From the NCBI GenBank assembly GCA_905250075.1, contig CAJNOP010000102.1, positions 285,168 through 349,167 of the forward strand: a DNA stretch of 64,000 bases, given 5' to 3'. The notes below the pieces were generated by a model, which saw nothing but the letters and a program-made list of their open reading frames with translations, was not told where the DNA came from and did no database searches. Positions 60,721 through 64,000 of this stretch are shown here, piece by piece (the stretch's first letter is position 1; each line of letters opens with the position of its first letter). Made by a program: the position numbers and the translations under genes. This DNA comes from Rotaria sp. Silwood1 (lineage: Eukaryota; Rotifera; Eurotatoria; Philodinida; Philodinidae).

Positions 60721-61525
60721 GAATTGCCTTGAGTGGCGAATTCGTGGATCCTAGAGGCATCTCAATTTTTGTTCTTTCCATTGGTAAATAATACAAGAGA
60801 GCAAAATAACAATGAAGGGTTAGCAAGGCGAAAGCATGATAAAAGATAAGCTGTAGTGTCGTTATAACAAACGACTTCTGTAGATTGTTCTCTCATGCTG
60901 TTCTTTTCTGTTCGATAACTGAAGAAAGGGTCTTTCGCTCTTGCAATTTTTTAATATCCAAATTTATTGCTCCCCGCAGGGTTTATAGACAGTGGTACAA
61001 TAAAAAGAATAAACAGTGGCTGTCTAATTCTACTTGTTTCAGTGGTTATCTTCTTCTCTGGTCTTATGAGCTACGTGAGTCTAGAGAAAGGAGAGAAAAG
61101 GTGCTGGTGTACGCACTTTGAATAATGTAAGAGAAGAAGAAAAATAAGTCACGTACAAATGAATGAAAATAGTTAAGAAGTGTGTGTGTCCGTGGCAGAA
61201 AACAACACCAAAACCCTCTATACTCGATAATTTATTGGAATTTAGAAAAATATCTAATGCAATTAGTCTATAGTAAAGTAACATTTCTTATGTGTAAAGA
61301 TGTGGTAATGGAAATAGGTAAGTCTAATGTTTCTCCGTATTGACGCCCTCAAAGCATTACTATTAACGCAGCTTTTTTTGTTGTAAGCCTCTATCTACCC
61401 TTTTCAAAAAATGAATATTAACACTAGTCCGTGGAAAGATAGCTCAAAATCTGATCTTTCATAACTGATGTGATATATTTTTGGCACTTCCTTTTTTTTT
61501 TCAAAAATTTGCGTCATTTTCTGCT
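60721..61525. other. Spacer, no gene recognised
   Basis: Short frames at 60885-61121 (plus) and 61081-61284 (minus) have no signatures. Confidence 0.4.
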
Positions 61526-61880
61526 TTAAACATATGCTTTTTCAATCAAAAATAGAAAATCCTTTTCGTTTCTTCTCAGTTTATCACTTTCAGATCACGC
61601 ATTCCAGGATTCTCGAAGAAGCTTCCTTGTAGTCAATTAAAACGCCAGTTTTTGACCTTTTTGAGAAACATGAAGTTTTTCATCTCTGTTCTTCTAGTGA
61701 AAAGTCAGAATTTCGAAAAAAAAGCTCTGCCGTGCTCTGAATCTTGATACGCGCTTTCAAACAAAAAAAGCCTGTTAGCACAGCTCCTTCGAAGCTGAAA
61801 TGTAAAACTCAGATGTTTTCTTTAGCGTCATTATACTAATAAAAAATATGCCAAATGAAATATCTCTAGCAGACTATAGC
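61526..61880. repeat. Interspersed repeat, copy B (copy A at 24198-24620)
   Basis: Shares ordered blocks with copy A in the same orientation, including ATGCTTTTTC, GCATTCCAGGATTCTC, AAAAAAAAGCTCTGCC and CGCTTTCAAACAAAAAAAGC. No coding capacity. Confidence 0.6.
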
Positions 61881-62593
61881 TGTTTTTCAGGGTGATTGGT
61901 CGTCAGACAAATGTTCTGTCTAATAGATTCTTGTAGAGGTTAAGAAAATGAATAATTTTGAAAAAACTAAGTCCGAACGAATGAGAATTAATAGAAATGT
62001 CAATAAAATTCCGAGATGCTTATCATATCTAGAACACTCGTTATGAGCAAAGTATACGGTACAGATATTGAGCGACTTAGGTTTACTAAGCGCTACGAGT
62101 AATATTCTTATCAAACAACAGCCTGACGGCTTTTGACACATAAAAATGCGTGTACTAGATCCATTTTTTCTCACACCTAGATCCACAAACATTCACAGAC
62201 CGACTTCGGCTTTGCTTCAATATTCCCAACTCATTTAATCGAGATCGATTAGAAGAGTTTGAATTCAGGATTTGCAAAGTTGTATAGACTGTGGAAAAAT
62301 CCTGTAAAGCTGTGTGTGTGTGCCTACTCATCAAACATACATGTAACTACCCTAGTGAAAAACATGCTTTTAAACTCAAACTGAGGCGTCTCGATGAAAA
62401 TACTCTTGAGTCTGCCATCATAAGGATGAGGCAACGAGATTTCACAAAATAAGCTGTACGAGTCAACTTGCTATTGGAGCGAAATATGTCACACTTCTTT
62501 CAACTAAGAGCATTTTTATCTTCTCTCTGTTATCTGTTCTGTTTAGGTTCTGTTCTTTCTTTGTCAGTTCTATTATTTTTGGGATACGACCAC
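61881..62593. other. Upstream region of the acetyltransferase gene
   Basis: AT-rich. In frame with the gene, 62486-62593 is open and would add a hydrophobic 36-residue extension (MSHFFQLRAFLSS...); it more likely is 5' UTR, or a former exon border, because the enzyme core starts at the next ATG. Confidence 0.45.
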
Positions 62594-63598
62594 ATGGCGT
62601 ACAACACTAACGACGGTGCATTATCAATTCTCTATCGTCCTGTCGAGAAATGTGAATACCAACAAGCATTGGATTTGTGGTATACTGTGTTTAATAATAT
62701 TCAACCAGGATTTTGCGAACGTTATTTCGCAAAAGAAGGATCGCCACGCTACCACACAGATGATACGTTAGGCGCATGGCATGGCGGTAAGCTAGTCAGC
62801 GCAGTACACATTCGGCGACTCTCATTTCGATTGCGTGATGATAATCGAGAATGTCTCTGTGCTGGTATTTCGGTTGTAGGAACTTTAGACGAGTACCGGA
62901 AGCGAGGTTACTCACGACACCTTCTACGAATGGCTCTAGATAAGATGAAAAAGGGTGGTGAGTTCGACATGTCATTGTTACAAACTCCAGTGCCCAATCA
63001 CTATTCTGTTCTTGGATGGGAACAAGTAACTGGCCCAGGTTCAATCAGCATCGAATGGAAAGACTTTAGTCCTAATGATGGTAATGCAGAATGGCGATCA
63101 GCACTCAATGTTCTGTTGTCAGATGGTCAACTTCTATTAAAAATTTACTCGAACAAACCTCGTGCTTATCAGTTTGATCGTTCACCTTTAGAGATGTTCC
63201 AGCATTGGACTGGCTTTTATTGGCGAAAGGATGAGGCCATCATATTAGTGTTGGATGGTGATGAACAAGGGTATGTGGTAATCAAAAAACCGAACATTTT
63301 GAATGACGTCTGTGTATCAGAATGGCGCGCAGCGACTATCGATATCGAAAAGAAACTTTACAAATCGGCAGCTGTCGAGATTCGAAGACGACACCCTGAG
63401 ACAAATATAATACGTTTTAGCGGTGTTCCACAACACATGAGTTTGGACGAACTGAGAGATTGGGCTGGTGCTTTGGAGATTACAAGAAATCCGAGCACGA
63501 TGCTTTGCAATGTTTGCCTTCCAGAAAAATGTTTTGAAGATATCAAGACAGCTTACTATTCTGGAGAAGCAGTTTGGTGGCATGGTGACTATTTCTGA
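62594..63598 (+). CDS. GNAT acetyltransferase, Eis-like
   Basis: An intronless frame of 334 residues from ATG 62594 (context GACCACATGG). GNAT enzymes move an acetyl group from acetyl-CoA to an amine. The acetyl-CoA loop is visible as VVGTLDEYRKRGYSRHLLRM (residues ~93-112; pattern R-x-x-G-x-x-x-x-L). The preceding strand CLCAGISVVG and the later NHYSVLGWE match Eis-like enzymes, which also carry a second GNAT-type domain and a C-terminal sterol-carrier-like part; lengths of ~400 are usual, so this one is somewhat short. The substrate is unknown. Such genes are mostly bacterial; an intronless copy in a bdelloid is a good candidate for horizontal transfer. An upstream in-frame ATG at 62486 is an alternative start. 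Confidence 0.85.
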   Translation: MAYNTNDGALSILYRPVEKCEYQQALDLWYTVFNNIQPGFCERYFAKEGSPRYHTDDTLGAWHGGKLVSAVHIRRLSFRLRDDNRECLCAGISVVGTLDEYRKRGYSRHLLRMALDKMKKGGEFDMSLLQTPVPNHYSVLGWEQVTGPGSISIEWKDFSPNDGNAEWRSALNVLLSDGQLLLKIYSNKPRAYQFDRSPLEMFQHWTGFYWRKDEAIILVLDGDEQGYVVIKKPNILNDVCVSEWRAATIDIEKKLYKSAAVEIRRRHPETNIIRFSGVPQHMSLDELRDWAGALEITRNPSTMLCNVCLPEKCFEDIKTAYYSGEAVWWHGDYF

Positions 63599-64000
63599 AC
63601 AAATTTGATCCGAAAAAGCTGATCAAACAATCAGCAACAGTTATAACATCATAGATTCATGCTGTAATAGATAATCGCTTCAATCTTTTGATATATTTCA
63701 TGAACAGCAAGAGTATGTTGTTTTTTGCTAATAATTGATTGAGCCTTGATCAATTAATTTTTATTTAAATGAATTTCGTCGAATCCAGAATCATGCTTCA
63801 TTTCCACAACCATACATTGAATACATCGAATTCGTAAGGCAAGATGAAAAAATGATGAAAATGCACCAGAAAGCCTTTGAATGCACCAAAACCATCGAAC
63901 ATGCTCTCGAGATGTGTCGCGAAAAAATTCGACAGACCGTTCGATTCTAGCATGTGTGTGGAGTGCAATTGTGGCTCTTTTCTTCATTCATTTTCACACC
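63599..64000. other. 3' flank; possible partial exon on plus strand 63750-63950
   Basis: The plus frame 63750-63950 is open and reads PYIEYIEFVRQDEKMMKMHQ then KAFECTKTIEHALEMCREKI, a helical, protein-like stretch without a start codon, ending in TAG. It could be a last exon or a remnant; an opposing minus frame (63754-63987) is probably a shadow. Confidence 0.3.

Noticed and set aside
62486..62593. Hydrophobic amino-terminal extension of the acetyltransferase
   Set aside because: GNAT enzymes of this group are cytosolic and begin at the position of the second ATG; the extension lacks support.

Overview
The window reads as AT-rich animal genomic DNA, most probably from a bdelloid rotifer (Adineta/Rotaria type). 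I base this on short 50-60 bp GT-AG introns, gene families that I know to be expanded in bdelloids (DUF3638/DUF3645 helicase-like giants, B-box/NHL proteins, LDLR/EGF/7TM chimeras, CDR(W)-type rhodopsin GPCRs, NACHT proteins, ADP-ribosyltransferase/TPR proteins), many decayed gene copies, and repeated degenerate stretches of TGTGGG, which I recall as the bdelloid telomere hexamer. The species cannot be fixed from the sequence alone.

Layout. 1-4667 is the 3' part of a giant DUF3638/DUF3645 gene. 5.2-6.1 kb is a decayed TPR gene. 9.5-11.0 kb holds two foldback repeats, followed by a six-pass YrhK-like membrane protein (11.1-11.7 kb). 15.7-20.4 kb is a very large LDLa/EGF/7TM receptor that runs into an assembly gap flanked by a minisatellite. 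21.3-22.2 kb is a foldback element with a telomere-like core. 25.1-26.5 kb is a dead ADP-ribosyltransferase/TPR gene. 27.0-28.3 kb is a block of minisatellite, GATA microsatellite and an inserted MITE. 29.5-30.2 kb is an intact E2 ubiquitin-conjugating enzyme with two introns. 31.1-33.1 kb is a NACHT pseudogene. 34.0-35.9 kb holds two non-autonomous DNA transposons, one with TTAA ends (piggyBac type). 36.6-37.7 kb is a rhodopsin-like GPCR. 39.0-41.5 kb is a B-box/coiled-coil/NHL gene. 45.3-52.7 kb is the densest live gene block: an NTF2/SnoaL-like protein, a small four-pass membrane protein, a coiled-coil/Cys-pair protein and a seven-exon TRPA-like ankyrin ion channel. 53-59.5 kb is decayed: a dead gene remnant, a complete Tc1/mariner element with about 198 bp terminal repeats and a nonsense-bearing transposase, and a sulfotransferase-like gene with two in-frame stops. 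59.5-60.7 kb holds two tandem arrays around a telomere-like hairpin. 62.6-63.6 kb is an intronless GNAT acetyltransferase, possibly of bacterial origin.

There is no operon logic; genes are independent and on both strands. The live genes concern ubiquitin handling (E2), sensing and signalling (TRPA-like channel, two GPCR types, B-box/NHL protein) and small-molecule acetylation. I rebuilt five multi-exon genes by hand; every splice junction used is GT-AG and the reading phase is kept across each. The most unusual material is non-coding: several unrelated foldback elements, and at least eight loci where a G-rich TGTGGG-like tract is followed shortly by its C-rich inverse.
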